The notes under the pieces: model-generated | The model's database searches: none | What the model saw: the letters and a program-made list of their open reading frames with translations, nothing else | Told to the model about the DNA's origin: nothing | Position numbers and translations under genes: made by a program | Origin: Myxococcales bacterium | Lineage (GTDB): Bacteria > Myxococcota > Myxococcia > Myxococcales > Anaeromyxobacteraceae | Reading direction: 5' to 3' | Length of the DNA stretch: 64,000 nucleotides | NCBI GenBank assembly: GCA_021806645.1 | Contig: JAJZQX010000001.1 | Coordinates: 338,501 to 402,500 of the forward strand | Shown: positions 19,238 through 29,256 of the stretch, piece after piece | How positions within the stretch are numbered: position 1 is the first letter of the stretch | Layout of the letters: the number at the start of each line of letters is the position of its first letter

Positions 19238-20607
19238 TCCGCACCATCAGCGTCGTCGTCGCAGCCCTCATGCCGCTGCTCGCCGGTGCCCAGTCACAGG
19301 CCGTGAAGGCGGCCAGGGGAGCCGGCCAGGCCTCCGAGGCCGGGAACCTGCGGGTGGTGAGGGCGGCCGACGCGGCAGCCGTCCAGGACGGGACCAACGA
19401 TCCGATCGCCGTCGGCCAGGCGGACGCCTTGCCGGCCACCGGCCGCCGCCCCGAGGGCTCCGCGGCGACCGCTGACCAGGGGATGGGCGCGGTGCCGCCG
19501 CCCGACACGTACACGGTTCGCCCCGGAGACACCCTCTGGGACCTCTCGGGCCGGTTCCTCAACAATCCCTGGTACTGGCCAAAGGTCTGGTCCTTCAACC
19601 CGGACATCACCAACCCGCACTGGATCGAGCCGGGCAACGTCCTCAAGTTCTACCCGTCGCAGGAGGAGTCGCCCACTCGCGTCGAGCCGGTGGAGACGGC
19701 GGGTGGCGGCGGGCCGGCCACCGGGCCAACGGCGGCGGACGAGCCGACCGACGTCGAGGAGCCTCACGAACTGGAGTCGCTCTCCCGTGCCGACATGAAG
19801 GCGCCGGTTCCGGTGGATGACGAGGACGCGGTGGCGGTGGTCGGGCCCTACAAGGTCGGCTACGTGGCGCCCAAGAGCATCATGATCCGCCGCGACAGCT
19901 TCGTCACGCCGTCGCAGGTGGAGGCGTCGGGGACGATCGTCGCCGCGTTCGAGGAGAAGCTGATGCTCTCCACCTCCGACCGCGTCTACGCGCGCTTCAA
20001 CGGGGAGCCGCCCAGCAGGCTCGGCGAGACCTACCTGATCTACGAGACCGTTCGCAAGGTCTTCCACCCGCTCAGCGGCGAGCTGCTCGGCTACCAGACC
20101 CGCATCCTCGGTGCCGCGGTGGTGGTGGCCAAGGATCCCAAGGCGGTCACGCTGGTCATCAGCTCGGCGCTCGACCCCATCGAGCGCGGCGCGCTGCTCG
20201 GCCCCTGGGCCGAGCACTCGCTGCGCCCGGTCAAGGCGCGCGAGGCGACCGTGGATCTCGACGGTCGCATCGTCGGAACGCGGCTGGAGGTGCTGACCCA
20301 GATCGCCGAGCAGAACGTGGTCTTCATCGACAAGGGGAAGGCCGACGGGGTGGAGGAGGGGAATGTCTTCAAGGTGATCCGCAGCGGCGACCCGTATGGC
20401 CTGCCGCTCACCAGGAGGCAGCTGTCGCCACCCAACGATCCGAGCCTGCCCGCCGAGGTGCTGGGCGAGCTGATGGTCATCGACGTGAAGGAGACCGCCT
20501 CGACGGCCCTGGTGATGAAGAGCCGCCGGGAGCTGCTGATCGGCGACCTGGTGGAGATGCGCGTCCCGGGCGGCGCGAAGCCGGATACGGGCGGCGGCGG
20601 GCGCTGA
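19234..20607 (+). CDS. LysM-domain envelope protein
   Basis: A 457-residue secreted protein. A signal peptide (MIRTISVVVAALMPLLAGAQ) is followed by one LysM motif at about residues 92-140 (YTVRPGDTLWDLSGRFLNNP), which binds peptidoglycan. The remaining 300 residues are beta-rich (FIDKGKADGVEEGNVFKVIR) with no enzyme motif. ATG at 19234 overlaps the preceding stop. This LysM-plus-beta layout recurs in myxobacteria; likely a wall-associated scaffold. Confidence 0.85.
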   Translation: MIRTISVVVAALMPLLAGAQSQAVKAARGAGQASEAGNLRVVRAADAAAVQDGTNDPIAVGQADALPATGRRPEGSAATADQGMGAVPPPDTYTVRPGDTLWDLSGRFLNNPWYWPKVWSFNPDITNPHWIEPGNVLKFYPSQEESPTRVEPVETAGGGGPATGPTAADEPTDVEEPHELESLSRADMKAPVPVDDEDAVAVVGPYKVGYVAPKSIMIRRDSFVTPSQVEASGTIVAAFEEKLMLSTSDRVYARFNGEPPSRLGETYLIYETVRKVFHPLSGELLGYQTRILGAAVVVAKDPKAVTLVISSALDPIERGALLGPWAEHSLRPVKAREATVDLDGRIVGTRLEVLTQIAEQNVVFIDKGKADGVEEGNVFKVIRSGDPYGLPLTRRQLSPPNDPSLPAEVLGELMVIDVKETASTALVMKSRRELLIGDLVEMRVPGGAKPDTGGGGR

Positions 20608-20735
20608 GGAGGGCCCGTCACGGCGGGACGCGGCCCCGGGCCGATGGTCCGCTCCGGCGGCCTCCAGCCCACCCCGGTGCGGTGAACGGCGCCCGGGCCG
20701 CCGGGTGTCGGACCGGCCGGGGAGAATCGGCCCGA

Positions 20736-21599
20736 ATGGACACGGCGCGCACCCTCCGGCCAGGCGACCGGGACTTCCCCGCGTTGCTCACCCGCATCCC
20801 CGACCCACCGGCTTCGCTGAGGCTGCGAGGCCAGCTGGGGTCGCCGGTGGCCCGGGTCGCCATCGTCGGTTCGCGCGACGCGGACGAATATGGTCGCGAC
20901 ATGGCCCGGCGGCTGGCGCGGGGACTGGTCCGGGCCGGCGTCTCGGTCGTCTCCGGCGGCGCGCGCGGGATCGACGCCGAGGCTCACGAGGGAGCGCTCG
21001 AGGCGGGTGGCCATACCGTGGTGGTGCTCGCCGGCGGCGTGGACCAGCCCACCCCGATCGGGAACCGCGACCTGTTCGAACGGCTCCTCGCAGCGGGCGG
21101 CGCGCTCCTCTCCGAGTACGACGACGGCACGCTGGTCCGCGAGTTCCGCCTGGTGCAGCGGAATCGGATCGTGTCGGGGCTGAGCGACGCGGTGGTGGTG
21201 GTCCGCGCCGGGCGCGGAAGCGGCGCCCTAATAACCGCCGGTCTCGCGCGCGAGCAGCGCCGGCCGCTGCTGGCCGTGCCGGGCGATGCCGATCACCCGC
21301 TCTCGGAGGGGCCGCTCCGGCTGCTCCGTGAAGGCGCCCGGCTGGCCGCGGAGCCGGCGGACGTGCTGGCCTGCCTCGGCCTGGCGCCAGGGCAACAGGC
21401 GGAGCTGCCGATGGGCGATGTGGCCCCGTCGGCACGGGCCCTGCTCGGCGCGCTCACGGCGACGCCACGCCACCTCTCCGAGGTGGCCCGCGCCGCGGGG
21501 CGGACCACCGGCGAGGCGCTGGCCGGACTGCTGGCGCTGGAGCTGGACGGGCTCTGCGAGCAGCGCCCCGGGCAGCGATTCGTCCGGCGCGGTGCGTAG
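20736..21599 (+). CDS. dprA: DprA/Smf DNA-processing protein
   Basis: Loads RecA onto incoming single-stranded DNA during transformation. The Rossmann-like core shows VAIVGSRDADEYG, SGGARGIDAEAH and RNRIVSGLSDAVVVV. A C-terminal winged-helix domain is present (ATPRHLSEVARAAGRTTGEAL). At 287 residues it is on the short side because the N-terminal SAM-like domain is missing. ATG at 20736 gives a normal family start (MDTARTLRPGDRDFPALL). Confidence 0.92.
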   Translation: MDTARTLRPGDRDFPALLTRIPDPPASLRLRGQLGSPVARVAIVGSRDADEYGRDMARRLARGLVRAGVSVVSGGARGIDAEAHEGALEAGGHTVVVLAGGVDQPTPIGNRDLFERLLAAGGALLSEYDDGTLVREFRLVQRNRIVSGLSDAVVVVRAGRGSGALITAGLAREQRRPLLAVPGDADHPLSEGPLRLLREGARLAAEPADVLACLGLAPGQQAELPMGDVAPSARALLGALTATPRHLSEVARAAGRTTGEALAGLLALELDGLCEQRPGQRFVRRGA

Positions 21600-21707
21600 G
21601 ACGATCGAGTCCCGGCTCGACGGGGTGGAGGCCGGAACGCGGCCCCGGCGGAACGCGGTGGCCGCCGCGTGGAGCCCGCCCTGGCGCACATTGGCGCGAG
21701 CGGTGGC

Positions 21708-21737
21708 TTGACACCCCGAGCAGGCTGCTGATAGGAA
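21708..21737 (+). promoter_or_regulatory. Promoter of the proton-channel operon
   Basis: A perfect -35 TTGACA (21708-21713) is followed after 18 bases by TAGGAA (21732-21737). It stands in a relatively A/T-rich stretch and would give a leader of about 70 bases before the ExbB-like ATG at 21812. Confidence 0.65.
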
Positions 21738-21811
21738 AATCCGCTGTCTATTCGCTAACAAGGCCGCACAAGGTGCGCGCCTTCCCCACCCCTCGCCGAC
21801 GAGAGGCAGAG

Positions 21812-22474
21812 ATGATCCAGACCCTGGCCGAGTTCTTCAAGGAGGGCGGTCCGTTCATGTTCGTGAACGTCGCCACCAGCGCCGTGGCGATCGCCATCAT
21901 CTTCGAGCGGGTCGTGGTGCTGGCGTTCCGGCTCAACCTGAACGCGCCCCCGTTCATGGAGCAGATCCAGAAGCTGGTCCTCGCCGGCAACATCGACCGC
22001 GCCGTGAAGCTCTGCGCCGCCGCCCCCAACTCTGCCCTGGCCAGGGTGGTCAAGGCCGGCCTCTCCCGGGCCAACCGTGGCGAGCAGGAGGTGGCCCGGG
22101 CGCTCGAGGAGGCGGTGCTCGAGGTGACCCCGATGGTGACCAAGCGGATCCAGCCGCTCTGGTCGCTGGCCAACGTGGCCACCCTGGTGGGGCTGATCGG
22201 CACCATCACCGGCCTGATCGGCACCTTCAAGTCGCTTGGCGCCGCCAGCCCCGAGATGAAGCAGCTGATGCTCTCCAAGGGCATCTCGGAGGCCATGAAC
22301 AACACCGCGTTCGGCCTCACCATCGCGGTGGTCTGCATCGTGGCCCACCTGCTGCTCAGCTCGAAGGCCAAGGCGATGATCGAGGAGGTCGAGTACAGCG
22401 CCCTCAAGCTGGAGAACCTGCTGAGCCGCCGAGGGGCCGGCGAGACCAACCCCCTCGAGGCGGCGGGCGCCTAG
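21812..22474 (+). CDS. MotA/TolQ/ExbB-family proton channel subunit
   Basis: A 220-residue inner-membrane channel subunit with three hydrophobic stretches: residues 17-36, about 120-160 (LANVATLVGLIGTITGLIGT) and about 170-195. With its ExbD partners it would turn proton flow into mechanical work. ATG 21812 is preferred over an upstream GTG because GAGAGG lies before it and the protein then begins MIQTLAEFFKEGG. Gene order ExbB-ExbD-ExbD matches Tol-Pal-like and Myxococcus aglRQS sets; no tolA, tolB or pal is adjacent. Confidence 0.9.
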   Translation: MIQTLAEFFKEGGPFMFVNVATSAVAIAIIFERVVVLAFRLNLNAPPFMEQIQKLVLAGNIDRAVKLCAAAPNSALARVVKAGLSRANRGEQEVARALEEAVLEVTPMVTKRIQPLWSLANVATLVGLIGTITGLIGTFKSLGAASPEMKQLMLSKGISEAMNNTAFGLTIAVVCIVAHLLLSSKAKAMIEEVEYSALKLENLLSRRGAGETNPLEAAGA

Positions 22475-22499
22475 CCGCGCGGCCAGACCGAGAGGCCCG

Positions 22500-23036
22500 A
22501 TGCGACGGCGCATCAGAGAAGACGAGCATGTGGGCGAGCTGAACATCGTCCCCTACCTCGACGTCGTCGTGAACCTGGTCATGTTCATGCTGCTCAGCAT
22601 GACCGGGCTCATCACCCTGGGCGTGCTCAACGTCTCCGCTCCCAAGATCGGCGGCGAGGGGAGCGCGGCCGTCGCCCAGGAGGCCGCGCCCAAGCTCCTG
22701 CTAACGGTGGCGGTCGGGCGCCAGGGCTTCTACGTCGCCGGCGCGGGTGGCGTGCTCGGCTCCAACGCCAGCGCCACCGACCTGGCGCGGCCTCCCACCA
22801 TCCCGCTCCGCGATGACGGCACCTACGACTTCGCGGCCCTCTCGGCGCAGCTGGTGACCATCAAGGAGAAATTCCCCAACGAGACGCAGGTGATCCTGAC
22901 CGCGGACGGCTCGGTCATATACGACATCCTCATCCAGACCATGGACGCCTGCCGTGAGCAGGTGGTGAAGTCCGCCGACGGCAAGGTCGAGCGGAAGCCG
23001 CTCTTCTTCGACGTCTCCCTGTCGGTGATCGGGTGA
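22500..23036 (+). CDS. ExbD/TolR-family protein (first copy)
   Basis: A 178-residue stator-type partner with one membrane helix at about residues 18-40. The protonatable aspartate is in VPYLDVVVNLVMF. The periplasmic domain ends with FFDVSLSVIG. It starts 25 bases after the ExbB gene and ends three bases before the second ExbD gene. Confidence 0.9.
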   Translation: MRRRIREDEHVGELNIVPYLDVVVNLVMFMLLSMTGLITLGVLNVSAPKIGGEGSAAVAQEAAPKLLLTVAVGRQGFYVAGAGGVLGSNASATDLARPPTIPLRDDGTYDFAALSAQLVTIKEKFPNETQVILTADGSVIYDILIQTMDACREQVVKSADGKVERKPLFFDVSLSVIG

Positions 23037-23039
23037 GCC

Positions 23040-23624
23040 ATGGCCAGCCCTGAATCCACCCGCGACGGCGAACAGGCGAAGCTCCTCCGGGAGCGGCAGG
23101 TCCGGCTCTACCGGCGCGACCGGCGCAAGGCGCGCGAGCGGGCCGGCGAGATCAAGGAGCTGAACATCGTCGCGATGATGGACATGATGACCATCTTGCT
23201 GGTGTTCCTCCTCAAGTCGTACCAGGCCTCGACGCTCAGCGTGAACATGAGCGAGGGCTTGACCATCCCGGTCTCCTCGACCCAGCTCGTGCCGCAGGAG
23301 AACATCTCGATCACCGTCTCGATGAACGAGGTGGCGGTGAACGACCGCGCGGTGGTGCCGATGCAACGCGGGATCATCCCCCCGGCCTACAAGGAGGGCG
23401 GGAGGGCCGAGGCCTTCTACGTCGGCCCCGTCTACGACGCGCTCAAGAAGGAAGTCGACAAGCAGAAGTACATCGCCCAGTACAACAAGAACGCGCCGTT
23501 CAGCGGTCGGATCAACGTCATCGCCGACAGGAAGATCACCTATCGGACCCTGATGGAGATCCTCTACACGGCCGGGCAGGCCGAGCTGGGCGAGTACAAG
23601 TTCATGGTGATGAAGAACGACTGA
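23040..23624 (+). CDS. ExbD/TolR-family protein (second copy)
   Basis: A 194-residue paralogue with a basic N-terminal tail and one membrane helix (IVAMMDMMTILLVFLLKSY), whose Asp sits at the position used for proton relay. The periplasmic part is longer than in the first copy and differs strongly in sequence, so the two probably form a heteromer. The last gene of the trio; the stop is followed by a 16-base repeat end (23636-23651). Confidence 0.9.
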   Translation: MASPESTRDGEQAKLLRERQVRLYRRDRRKARERAGEIKELNIVAMMDMMTILLVFLLKSYQASTLSVNMSEGLTIPVSSTQLVPQENISITVSMNEVAVNDRAVVPMQRGIIPPAYKEGGRAEAFYVGPVYDALKKEVDKQKYIAQYNKNAPFSGRINVIADRKITYRTLMEILYTAGQAELGEYKFMVMKND

Positions 23625-23635
23625 TTCGCCGGGGT

Positions 23636-23651
23636 CCTGGGTCGGGGCACT
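23636..23651 (+). repeat. Lone 16-bp end of the palindromic element
   Basis: CCTGGGTCGGGGCACT is identical to the right end (41008-41023) of the palindromic element at 40845-41023. No partner arm is found nearby. It lies between the convergent ExbD and DksA-like genes and reaches into the DksA-like stop codon. Confidence 0.6.
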
Positions 23652-24018
23652 AGCTCCCACCGGACTGGCCCGCTCGCTCCCTGGCTTCCGCGCAGCCGGT
23701 GCAGCGGATGGCCCACGCCAGGGCCTCCAGCCGCCGGGTCTCGATGGGGCGCCCACACTCCACGCATTCGCCCCAGCGCCCCTCGTCGATGCGCTGGAGG
23801 GCCGCCTCGATGCGCCGCAGCTCCAGCCGCTCCGTCTCGTTGAGGCGCGTCAGATCGGCGACCCCCTGCTCCTTCTGCGCCGCCTCCTCGAACTCCTGGC
23901 CCCGCTCGGCCGACCGCAGGCCGTCCAGCTCAGCCTCTCCACGGCGGGTGGCCTGGAGGACCGCGGCGCGACGGCGTTCCAGCTCCTTCTTCGCCTTCTG
24001 CTGTCTGCTCGTGGTCAC
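23650..24018 (-). CDS. DksA/TraR C4 zinc-finger family transcription factor
   Basis: A 122-residue protein with a coiled-coil N-terminal half and a C-terminal C4 zinc finger ([12 protein letters not shown], then CTGC). The family binds the RNA polymerase secondary channel and, with ppGpp, adjusts stable-RNA and amino-acid promoters. The start is GTG (24018), with AGGGAG six bases upstream and TATACG (24047-24042) as a possible -10. The coiled-coil tip lacks the usual DxxDxA motif of true DksA, so it may be a DksA-like paralogue. Confidence 0.88.
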   Translation of the reverse strand: MTTSRQQKAKKELERRRAAVLQATRRGEAELDGLRSAERGQEFEEAAQKEQGVADLTRLNETERLELRRIEAALQRIDEGRWGECVECGRPIETRRLEALAWAIRCTGCAEARERAGQSGGS

Positions 24019-24101
24019 GTTGCGCTCCCTTCGGATCGAAGCGTATACCCCGGGCGGCCCGAGTGAGACGCCCCGGGAGGGCGGGCCACGGGCGTGACCC
24101 C

Positions 24102-25418
24102 ATGACGCAGCGTGTGACCATAATAGGCGCCGGGCTGGCGGGCTGCGAGGCGGCCCACCGCCTGGCGCGCTCCGGCGTGGGGGTCGATCTCTGGGAGATG
24201 AAGCCGGCCCGGCGCTCGCCGGCCCACGTGCTCGACGGCCCCTGCGAGCTGGTCTGCTCCAACTCCCTCCGTTCGGACAACCCGCTCAACGCCGTGGGCT
24301 TGCTCCACGAGGAGCTCCGCCGGCTCGACAGCCTGGTGCTAGCGGCGGCCGACGAGACGCGGGTGCCGGCCGGTGACGCGCTGGCGGTCGATCGGGAGCG
24401 GTTCAGCCGGCGGGTGGCGGCGCGGCTGGCGGAGCGGCCGGAGATCCGGCTTCACGCCGCCGAGGTGACTGCGCTGCCCGAGGGGCCGGCGCTGGCGCTG
24501 GTGGCCACCGGGCCGCTCACCGGCGACGGGCTGGCGGCCGGGCTGCAGGCGCTCTGTGGCGGGCGGCTCTTCTTCTACGACGCCATCGCCCCCATCGTCT
24601 CGGCCGAGTCGATCGACATGACGATCGCCTTCGCGCGTTCCCGCTACGACAAGGGGAGCGGCGCCGACTACCTCAACCTGCCGCTCGACGAGGCCCAGTA
24701 CCACGCCTTCGTGGACGCCCTGCTGGCCGGCGAGAAGGTGGCGCCGCACCAGTTCGAGGAGCCGCGCTACTTCGACGGCTGCCTGCCGATCGAGGTGATG
24801 GCGGAGCGCGGGCGGGAGGTGCTGGCCCACGGGCCGCTCAAGCCGGTGGGGCTCGAGGACCCGCGCACCGGGAAGCGGGCCCACGCGGTGGCGCAGCTGC
24901 GCCGCGAGGACGTGGCCGGGACGGCCTGGAACCTGGTCGGGTTCCAGACGCGGCTCACCTGGCCCGAGCAGCGGCGGATCTTCCGCACGCTGCCGGGGCT
25001 GGCCAACGCCGAGTTCCTGCGGCTCGGGCAGGTCCACCGAAACACCTTCGTCGACGCGCCGCGGGTGCTGGCGCCCGACCTCTCGGTGCGGGCGCGGCCT
25101 CACCTCTTCCTGGCCGGGCAGCTCACCGGCGTGGAGGGGTACGTCGAGTCGGCGGCGTGCGGCCATCTCGCCGCCCGGGCCATCCTCGATCGCCTGGCGG
25201 GCCGGCCGTTCAGGCCACCGCCGGAGGCCACGGCGCTGGGTGGGCTGCACCGCCACCTGACCGGAGCGGCGCACCCCACCGGCCACGAGCACCAGCCGAG
25301 CAACGTGATCTTCGCGCTCTTCCCGCCGCTGCCGGGATGGGTGCGTGGCGGCAAGGAAGGGCGCAAGATGGCGCACGTGGCTCGGGCGCGAGAGGAGCTG
25401 GGAGCGTGGATTTCCTGA
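24102..25418 (+). CDS. trmFO: TrmFO: folate- and FAD-dependent tRNA (uracil-54-C5)-methyltransferase
   Basis: A 438-residue flavoprotein that makes ribothymidine at position 54 of tRNA using methylene-tetrahydrofolate, as in Gram-positive and some deltaproteobacterial lineages. The FAD-binding motif is [12 protein letters not shown] at the N-terminus; CSNSLRSDN and [16 protein letters not shown] are family signatures. ATG 24102 starts the FAD motif without extra residues. It is divergent from the DksA-like gene and overlaps the next gene by 13 bases. Confidence 0.95.
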   Translation: MTQRVTIIGAGLAGCEAAHRLARSGVGVDLWEMKPARRSPAHVLDGPCELVCSNSLRSDNPLNAVGLLHEELRRLDSLVLAAADETRVPAGDALAVDRERFSRRVAARLAERPEIRLHAAEVTALPEGPALALVATGPLTGDGLAAGLQALCGGRLFFYDAIAPIVSAESIDMTIAFARSRYDKGSGADYLNLPLDEAQYHAFVDALLAGEKVAPHQFEEPRYFDGCLPIEVMAERGREVLAHGPLKPVGLEDPRTGKRAHAVAQLRREDVAGTAWNLVGFQTRLTWPEQRRIFRTLPGLANAEFLRLGQVHRNTFVDAPRVLAPDLSVRARPHLFLAGQLTGVEGYVESAACGHLAARAILDRLAGRPFRPPPEATALGGLHRHLTGAAHPTGHEHQPSNVIFALFPPLPGWVRGGKEGRKMAHVARAREELGAWIS

Positions 25419-26989
25419 ACCTGAGGCGGAGCCGATGGCGTGATGGGGCTCGGCGGATCGCCGCGTTGATGGTGTCGGCGCTGGGGCTGGCGGCGTGCCA
25501 GCCTGGCGGGCCGGTCCAGCGGTCCGGGCTGGGGCACCGGCTCGCGGCCGGGCCGGTGAAGGCGCTGGTGGCGTCGGCCGACGGCGCCTGGCTGGCGACA
25601 CTCGACGGGTGCGTCGAGGTGAAGGGGCGCTTCCTGCCGCCGGGGACGGCGACCTGCGACCTGAAGGTGATCCCGACCCGTGGAGGCGAGCCTCGGCTGG
25701 TGGCGAAGGCCGTGCCGACGCTGCCGCACGGCGCCGGCTTCGCACCGGAGGGGAGCACGCTGGCGGCGCTGGCCGACTACGACTTCGAGAGCGGGGCGGG
25801 GACGCTGGTGCTGGTGAGCGAAGGCGTGGCCAGGGAGGCGGCGCGCGGAGTCACCTTCCACGGCTTCGTGCCCGGCGGTGGCGGATCGGTGGCCGCCGTG
25901 GCCCAGGGGCGCCTGGTCGTCATCGGCCCGGACGGCCGGCTCCTCGGCCGGCACGCCGCGCCGTCCCTCGGCAGCTTCGAACTCAGGAAGACGGCCGACG
26001 GGGCGGTGGTGGGGCTTGGCCGGGCGCCTGGCGCCCGGGGAGGCGAGCTCTTCCAGTTCGACCTGCGACACCTCGATCGAGCCGGCGGGGCGATCGCCGA
26101 TGACACCGCCGACTTCAGCATGGCGCCTGGAGGCCAGGCCTTCGCCTACAGCGTCACGAGCCGGCGAGGCACGGAGCTCTTTCTCGCGGGTGGCAAGACG
26201 CGGAGACCGGTGCGCGTCGCGGGCGGCGCACGCTCGTTCGCCTTCGCTCCGGATGGCGGCGCGCTCGCCTGGATCGCCGACGCCGCGCCAGGGAAGCAGG
26301 GGGATCTCTTCGTGGCGGCGCCGGGGGGCGCGCCGCAGCGGCTTGGCCGCGAGGTGGGGGAGCATCGCTGGGCCAGCGCGGCGTCGCGGTTGGCGTGGCT
26401 CGAGCAGTACGATCCGCGGGGTCGCTCCGGCCTGCTCGGCGTGGGGGGACCGGGCGTGGCGGCCCGGAGGTTCGGCAAGCACGTGACCGAGTTCGAGCTG
26501 TCGCCGGACGGCGCCCAGGTGGCCTTCCTGCGGCACACGGTCGACGGTGGCTATTCGGTGGACCTGTGGGCCGGCGACGTGATGGGCGAGCCGCGGAAGG
26601 TGGCGCGCGGGGTCTTTGGCTTCTCCTTCTCGCCCGACAACCGCTGGCTCTACTTCCGGACCCGCTGCACCCGGAACGGCGACGCCTGCGACCTGGAGCG
26701 GGTGGCGGCGGGCGGCGCGGAGGCGAAACCCAGGGAGATCGCGCGCGGCGTGAAGAGCTTCGAGTTCGATCCGCGCGACGCCGGGCGTCTGCTCCTGACC
26801 TGGCAGCGGGCCGACCTGGTGGCGCTGGACTTCGGCGTCTGGCGGGACGGGAAGCTGGTGCAGGTGGACCGGGCGGCGCTGCCGGGAAGCATTCGCTTCC
26901 TCGGCCCCGACTCGAAGCGCGTGGCCTACGCGGTGGTCCAGGCGAAGCGGGCAGGCGCCTACGTCGCGATCGTTCCACCGCCAGGGTAG
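25406..26989 (+). CDS. Beta-propeller-like lipoprotein
   Basis: A 527-residue lipoprotein of unknown role. The N-terminal signal sequence ends in the lipobox LAAC, then come many short repeats typical of a TolB/WD40-like propeller ([38 protein letters not shown]). GTG at 25406 overlaps trmFO by 13 bases. The lipobox supports an outer-membrane or periplasmic location, so a scaffold or sensor is more likely than an enzyme. Confidence 0.75.
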   Translation: MDFLNLRRSRWRDGARRIAALMVSALGLAACQPGGPVQRSGLGHRLAAGPVKALVASADGAWLATLDGCVEVKGRFLPPGTATCDLKVIPTRGGEPRLVAKAVPTLPHGAGFAPEGSTLAALADYDFESGAGTLVLVSEGVAREAARGVTFHGFVPGGGGSVAAVAQGRLVVIGPDGRLLGRHAAPSLGSFELRKTADGAVVGLGRAPGARGGELFQFDLRHLDRAGGAIADDTADFSMAPGGQAFAYSVTSRRGTELFLAGGKTRRPVRVAGGARSFAFAPDGGALAWIADAAPGKQGDLFVAAPGGAPQRLGREVGEHRWASAASRLAWLEQYDPRGRSGLLGVGGPGVAARRFGKHVTEFELSPDGAQVAFLRHTVDGGYSVDLWAGDVMGEPRKVARGVFGFSFSPDNRWLYFRTRCTRNGDACDLERVAAGGAEAKPREIARGVKSFEFDPRDAGRLLLTWQRADLVALDFGVWRDGKLVQVDRAALPGSIRFLGPDSKRVAYAVVQAKRAGAYVAIVPPPG

Positions 26990-27059
26990 CTGGGCGCGGA
27001 GGGTTCCGGGGACGGGTCCGGAACTCGCCCCGGCCTTCCGGGAGTGATACCCATCCCCC

Positions 27060-27992
27060 ATGACCGCCGCGGACACCGCCGTCACGCGACCCCCCGAGGT
27101 CCGGATCTTCGAGGCGCACCTCCGCGTGGAGCGGCGCGCCTCGGCCCACACCCTCAAGGCCTACCTCGCCGACCTCGCCCAGTACGCCGCCTACCTCGCC
27201 GAGCGCGAGGAGCCGCTCATCCCCTCGTCGCCGGCGCTGGTGCGGGGGTTCATCGCGAACGCCGCCGGCGAGGCGGGGCCGGTGTCGCTGGCGCGCAAGC
27301 TATCCACCATCCGCTCCTTCTACCGCTACCTGGTCAAGGAAGGGCTCGCCGCCACCAACCCGGCTCGCGCCGTCGCCTCCCCGAAGCGGCCGACGCGGCT
27401 CGCCGAGGTGCTCCCCGAGGAGGAGACCGCGGCCCTGGTCGAGGCTCCCACCGCGGACGGCGCGCCGCTCCACCTGAGGGACCGGGCCTTCATGGAGCTG
27501 CTCTACGCCTCCGGCCTCCGCGTCTCCGAACTGACCGCCCTCGACGTGAAGGGGATCGACCTGGCCCAGGGGCTGGTCCGGGTGCTCGGCAAGCGGCGCA
27601 AGGAGCGGCTCGTCCCCGTCGGCCACCCGGCCCGCGAGGCGATCGCCCGCTACCTCGCCACGGCGCGCCCCGTGCTGGAGGCGCGCCCGGGGGGTCGGAC
27701 CGCCGGTGACGCCCTGTTCCTCAACTTCCGTGGCGGCAGGCTCAGCAGCCGTTCGGTCGCCCGCCTCATCGACGGCTGGGTCGCGAAGGTGGGCCTGCCG
27801 CGCCATGTTCACCCGCACGTGCTGCGTCACTGCTTCGCCACCCACCTGCTCTCCAATGGGGCCGACCTGCGCGGCATCCAGGAACTGCTCGGCCACGCCT
27901 CGCTCTCCACCACGCAGCGCTACACGCAGCTCGACTGGAAGCGGCTGGCCACGGTCTACGACCAGGCCCACCCGCGCGCCAACCGGGCGTGA
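27060..27992 (+). CDS. xerC: XerC/XerD-type tyrosine recombinase
   Basis: A 310-residue recombinase that resolves chromosome dimers at dif. An N-terminal SAM-like DNA-binding domain (residues 15-110) leads to the catalytic domain. The catalytic residues are visible: R in SGLRVSELTA, K in GKRRKERLV, H-R in HPHVLRHCFATH, H in GHASLSTTQ and Tyr in RYTQLD. Length and sequence fit housekeeping XerC or XerD rather than a phage integrase; which one cannot be told. Confidence 0.9.
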   Translation: MTAADTAVTRPPEVRIFEAHLRVERRASAHTLKAYLADLAQYAAYLAEREEPLIPSSPALVRGFIANAAGEAGPVSLARKLSTIRSFYRYLVKEGLAATNPARAVASPKRPTRLAEVLPEEETAALVEAPTADGAPLHLRDRAFMELLYASGLRVSELTALDVKGIDLAQGLVRVLGKRRKERLVPVGHPAREAIARYLATARPVLEARPGGRTAGDALFLNFRGGRLSSRSVARLIDGWVAKVGLPRHVHPHVLRHCFATHLLSNGADLRGIQELLGHASLSTTQRYTQLDWKRLATVYDQAHPRANRA

Positions 27993-28053
27993 CCGATCGC
28001 TCCGCCTCCGCGGGATGCTGGATCACGCGCCCCGCACTTGATACAAGCCCGGG

Positions 28054-29253
28054 ATGACGCTCACCGAGTCGATCGTCCAGCGCGCCCAGGCCGTCTTCAC
28101 CCCCAACTACCGGCAGGCGCCGGTGGTGCTGGTGCGGGGCCGGGGCAGCCGGGTGTGGGACGCCGAGGGGCGGGAGTACCTCGACGCCATCGCCGGCATC
28201 GCCACCTGCGCGCTCGGCCACTGCCACCCGGCGCTGGTCGAGACCATCGAGCGGCAGGCGCGCGAGCTCTGGCACGTCTCCAACCTCTTCTACAACCCGT
28301 GCGCCGTCGAGCTCTGCGAGGCGCTGGTGAAGAGCACCAGCTTCGCGAGGCGCGTCTTCCTGTGCAACAGCGGCGCCGAGTCGAACGAGGCGATGCTCAA
28401 GCTGGCGCGCAAGTACCAGGCCGATCTCGGCCACCCGGAGCGGAACGAGATCGTCGCCTGCCACAACTCGTTCCACGGCCGGACCATGTTCGCTCTGGCC
28501 GCCACCGGGCAGCCCAAGTACCACCATGGCTTCGAGCCGCTGGTGCCGGGGGTGCGGCACGTTCCCTTCGGCGACGCGGGGGCGCTGGAGGCGGCGTTGA
28601 CCGACACCACCGCGGCCTTCCTCGTCGAGCCGATCCAGGGAGAGGCCGGGGTCTTCCCGGCGCCGGCCGGGTACCTGGCGGCGGCGCGCGAGCTGACCCG
28701 CGAGAAGGGCGCGCTGCTCTGCTTTGACGAGGTGCAGGTCGGCATGGGGCGGACCGGCAAGATGTGGGGGCACGAGTGGGACGGCGTGGCGCCCGACATG
28801 ATGTCGGCGGCCAAGGCGCTCGCCAACGGCTACCCCATGGGCGCGCTGCTGGCCTCCGAGGAGGTGGGCCGCCACCTCACGCCGGGGAGCCACGCCTCCA
28901 CCTTCGGCGGCAACGCGCTGGGCGCCGCCGTGGCGCTCCGCTCGCTCCAGCTCATCCAGGAGGCGCTCCCCGACGCGGTGCGGGTCGGCGCCCGCCTCAC
29001 CGCCAGGCTCGGGGCCCTCTCGGCGGGCGGCCGGGTGGTCGAGGTGCGCGGCCGCGGCCTGCTGCTCGGCGTGGTGGTGAAGGGGATCGACGCCGCCGCC
29101 GTGGTGGGACTGGCTCGCGAGGGTGGGCTGCTCTGCAATGCCATCGGCGACTCGGTGGTGCGGCTGGCCCCGGCGCTGACGCTGACCGACGCCGAGGCCG
29201 ACGAGGCCGTCGAGAAGCTGGGCGCGGCCATCGCCGCGGCGCCGGAGAGGTAG
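28054..29253 (+). CDS. argD: Acetylornithine aminotransferase
   Basis: A PLP-dependent class III aminotransferase converting N-acetylglutamate semialdehyde to N-acetylornithine in arginine synthesis. 399 residues; the PLP lysine is in [13 protein letters not shown], and [16 protein letters not shown] and [12 protein letters not shown] are family signatures. It is followed after three bases by argF, so the pair forms an arginine operon. GATACA at about 28040 may be its -10 box. A succinyl-diaminopimelate role is possible but less likely beside argF. Confidence 0.93.
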   Translation: MTLTESIVQRAQAVFTPNYRQAPVVLVRGRGSRVWDAEGREYLDAIAGIATCALGHCHPALVETIERQARELWHVSNLFYNPCAVELCEALVKSTSFARRVFLCNSGAESNEAMLKLARKYQADLGHPERNEIVACHNSFHGRTMFALAATGQPKYHHGFEPLVPGVRHVPFGDAGALEAALTDTTAAFLVEPIQGEAGVFPAPAGYLAAARELTREKGALLCFDEVQVGMGRTGKMWGHEWDGVAPDMMSAAKALANGYPMGALLASEEVGRHLTPGSHASTFGGNALGAAVALRSLQLIQEALPDAVRVGARLTARLGALSAGGRVVEVRGRGLLLGVVVKGIDAAAVVGLAREGGLLCNAIGDSVVRLAPALTLTDAEADEAVEKLGAAIAAAPER

Positions 29254-29256
29254 CCC

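Noticed and set aside
27003..27024. Hairpin GTTCCGG...CCGGAAC after the propeller gene as a terminator
   Set aside because: The 7-bp stem is real but no T-tract follows; kept out of the feature list as weak.
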